Shown here piece by piece: positions 62,248 to 64,000 of a stretch of 64,000 nt of DNA (position 1 is its first letter; each line of letters begins with the position of its first letter). Origin of the DNA: Acidovorax sp. Leaf160 (GTDB lineage Bacteria > Pseudomonadota > Gammaproteobacteria > Burkholderiales > Burkholderiaceae_C). The notes below the pieces were generated by a model that was given only the letters and a program-made list of their open reading frames with translations, was not told the DNA's origin and searched no databases. Location of the stretch: contig NZ_LMOV01000023.1 in NCBI RefSeq assembly GCF_001424265.1, forward strand, positions 363,416 through 427,415, given 5' to 3'. The position numbers were made by a program, and so were the translations under genes.

Positions 62248-62994
62248 TTAATTTGATAGCGAATGCCGCTGCAGCGCCACCAGCTCGCCGACACCTTTCT
62301 CGGCCAGCGCCAGCAGGCGGTCCATCTCCTGGCGCGTGAACGCGGCGCCCTCGGCCGTGCCCTGCACTTCCACGTAGTGGGCCGCGCCTTCACCGTTCAC
62401 CGTCATGACGACGTTCATGTCGGTGTCGCAGGCCACGTCTTCCACATATTCCAGGTCGAGCACGGGGGTGCCGTTCACGATGCCCACCGAGATGGCCGCG
62501 AGGGGCGCGGTGATCGGCGAGGCCGCCAGCTTGCCGCTGGCGATCAGCGTGGCGACCGCATCCTGCGCGGCCACCCAGGCGCCCGTGATGGCCGCCGTGC
62601 GGGTGCCGCCGTCGGCCTGGATCACGTCGCAGTCGAGTTGCAGGGTGCGCTCGCCCAGCGCCTTCAGGTCGAACACCGCACGCAGGCTGCGGCCGATCAG
62701 CCGCTGGATCTCCTGGGTACGGCCGTTCTGCTTGCCGCGCGCGGCCTCCCGGTCGCTGCGCGTGTGGGTGGAGCGCGGCAGCATGCCGTATTCAGCCGTC
62801 ACCCAGCCTTCGCCACTGCCGCGCTTGTGCGGGGGCACGCGCTCTTCGACCGACGCGGTGCACAGCACCTTGGTGTTGCCGAATTCGATCAGCACCGAGC
62901 CTTCGGCATGCATGGTGTAGTGGCGCGTGATGCGCACCGGACGCAACTGGTCGACGGCGCGGGCGCCAGGGCGGGTGAAGGCAGCGGTGATCAT
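62248..62994 (-). CDS. rph: ribonuclease PH
   Basis: 248 residues from ATG 62994 (a longer start at 63018 is less typical). [62 protein letters not shown] is the RNase PH core, with [16 protein letters not shown] and [15 protein letters not shown] following. A phosphorolytic exonuclease that trims tRNA 3' ends. Confidence 0.97.
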   Translation of the reverse strand: MITAAFTRPGARAVDQLRPVRITRHYTMHAEGSVLIEFGNTKVLCTASVEERVPPHKRGSGEGWVTAEYGMLPRSTHTRSDREAARGKQNGRTQEIQRLIGRSLRAVFDLKALGERTLQLDCDVIQADGGTRTAAITGAWVAAQDAVATLIASGKLAASPITAPLAAISVGIVNGTPVLDLEYVEDVACDTDMNVVMTVNGEGAAHYVEVQGTAEGAAFTRQEMDRLLALAEKGVGELVALQRHSLSN

Positions 62995-63099
62995 GAAGTG
63001 ATGTTCGGTGGTCAGCAAAATAGGGCAGTCGCTGGGCGCGGAGCCACGGATGGAAAGACCAGCGTGGCAAGGCCGGCGCGGCGGGGCCCGCTGCGGCCT

Positions 63100-64000
63100 T
63101 CAGGCCTTGCGGGCAGCAGATCGGCGGATCGCTTCGTTGATCTCGGCAATGGAACGCTCGATGGCTTCGTCGTCCAGATCGTCGTCGAAACCCTCCGGCG
63201 GGCCGCCCTGGATGGTGGAGGCGAACACACCGTCGCTGATGCTTTCGGTGCTGATGCCCTGCGTGGAATCGAAGGTGTCCGGCGTTTCCCACTCCATTGC
63301 CACGACGGTGACGTTGTCGCTGAAACTGCCGGCCTTGCGCAATGCGTCCTCGACCAGGTCAGGCACCGCGACGGACACCGGCTGGCGGCCGATCTGGCGC
63401 GCGATGTCGGCGTCTTCCAGTGTGCCCCAGAGGCCATCGGAACAGAGCAGCAGACGGTCGCCCTGCTCCAGCACCAGCGGCCCGGCCAGGTCGTAGATGG
63501 GCTTGGAGGGTGAGCCCAGGCAGGTGAAGAGCACGTTGCGGTTGACGTGTTCCGGCCCGGACTGCGGGTTGTTGCGCAGTTCCAGGTACGAATGGTCGCG
63601 CGTGCGGGCCAGCACCTCACCGCCGCGCACCAGATAGAGCCGTGAGTCGCCGCAATGCACCCAGCAGGCCCGGCCGTTCTGCACCACGGCGGCGACCAGC
63701 GTGGTGCGGGGCGTGTCGAGCATGCCGCGGTCGCTGGCATGGCGCAGCACCTGCTGGTGCGCCGCGAGCAGCGCAGTGGACAGGAATTCCCGCAGGTCGT
63801 TCAGTGCCGGCTTGGCCTCGCGCTGAAACCATGCCGACACGGTCTGGATGGCGATCTGCGCGGCCACTTCGCCATCGGGATGGCCGCCCATGCCGTCGGC
63901 CAGCACGAACAGGCACGCCTCCCGCGTGTAGCAGTAACCCATCCGGTCTTCGTTCTTGTCGCGGCCGCCGCGCCGGCTGACCTGGAATACCGAGAACTTC
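63100..64000 (-). CDS. PP2C-type Ser/Thr protein phosphatase (partial, runs off the window)
   Basis: About 300 residues visible; the 5' end lies beyond 64000. Metal-binding motifs: GGRDKNEDRMG just inside the edge, LFVLADGMGGHPDGEVA, HCGDSRLYLVRGGE and the late SDNVTVVAMEW. It is a cytoplasmic PPM phosphatase, often paired with a PASTA-type or Pkn2-like kinase. It heads the rph–rdgB–hemW set in other Burkholderiales; here the gap to rph is 105 bases. Confidence 0.94.
   Translation of the reverse strand, partial: KFSVFQVSRRGGRDKNEDRMGYCYTREACLFVLADGMGGHPDGEVAAQIAIQTVSAWFQREAKPALNDLREFLSTALLAAHQQVLRHASDRGMLDTPRTTLVAAVVQNGRACWVHCGDSRLYLVRGGEVLARTRDHSYLELRNNPQSGPEHVNRNVLFTCLGSPSKPIYDLAGPLVLEQGDRLLLCSDGLWGTLEDADIARQIGRQPVSVAVPDLVEDALRKAGSFSDNVTVVAMEWETPDTFDSTQGISTESISDGVFASTIQGGPPEGFDDDLDDEAIERSIAEINEAIRRSAARKA

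Overview
The window is GC-rich chromosomal DNA of a betaproteobacterium. The urease operon layout, the Bug-type solute receptors beside a TctDE-like pair, and the PP2C–rph–rdgB–hemW cluster all point to Burkholderiales, most likely Comamonadaceae (Acidovorax-like). The genus is an inference from gene content and style, not from a marker gene.

Layout. (1) 73–3666 (-): a fusion of an NCS1 permease, a histidine kinase and a receiver domain, divergent from the urease operon. (2) 3916–10425 (+): ureA, ureJ/hupE, ureB, a LysE-family permease, ureC, ureE, ureF and ureG, with an antisense Doc/AbrB-type toxin–antitoxin pair between ureC and ureE. No ureD is present in the window. (3) 10481–10568: tRNA-Ser(UGA). 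(4) 10552–50661: a complete-looking P2-like prophage of about 40.1 kb, bounded by an 18-bp repeat of the tRNA 3' end. (5) 50662–64000: chromosomal genes. These are two Bug receptors flanking a TctDE-like two-component system, an alpha/beta hydrolase, an M14 peptidase, a SPOR-domain membrane protein, an I78-type lipoprotein, and hemW, rdgB, rph and a partial PP2C phosphatase.

The prophage reads: attL, integrase, ferritin-like cargo gene, leftward early operon (AlpA-like gene to gpA to Ogr to ribbon-helix-helix-like genes), repressor facing right, a membrane–WYL–BRCT gene, BrnT/BrnA with a third gene, tail genes D-U-T-E'-E-FII-FI, a variable tail-tip module, I-J-W-V, S-R, a lysis cassette, X-L-M-N-O, then divergent P-Q, and finally an AT-rich cargo pair (FRG-domain protein plus DUF262 protein) next to attR. 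A zinc-finger Ogr activator is present, and the same box (core CACTGTGGCTG) sits before FI, before V and between O and P, where P2 has its late promoters. Gene E carries a TTTTTTG slippery site in the right phase to make an E–E' fusion.

The most promising undescribed material is the FRG/DUF262 pair as a candidate prophage-borne defence module. Next come the membrane–WYL–BRCT protein fused translationally to the repressor gene, the three-gene BrnT/BrnA operon with a perfect 12-bp inverted repeat, and the permease–kinase fusion beside urease.
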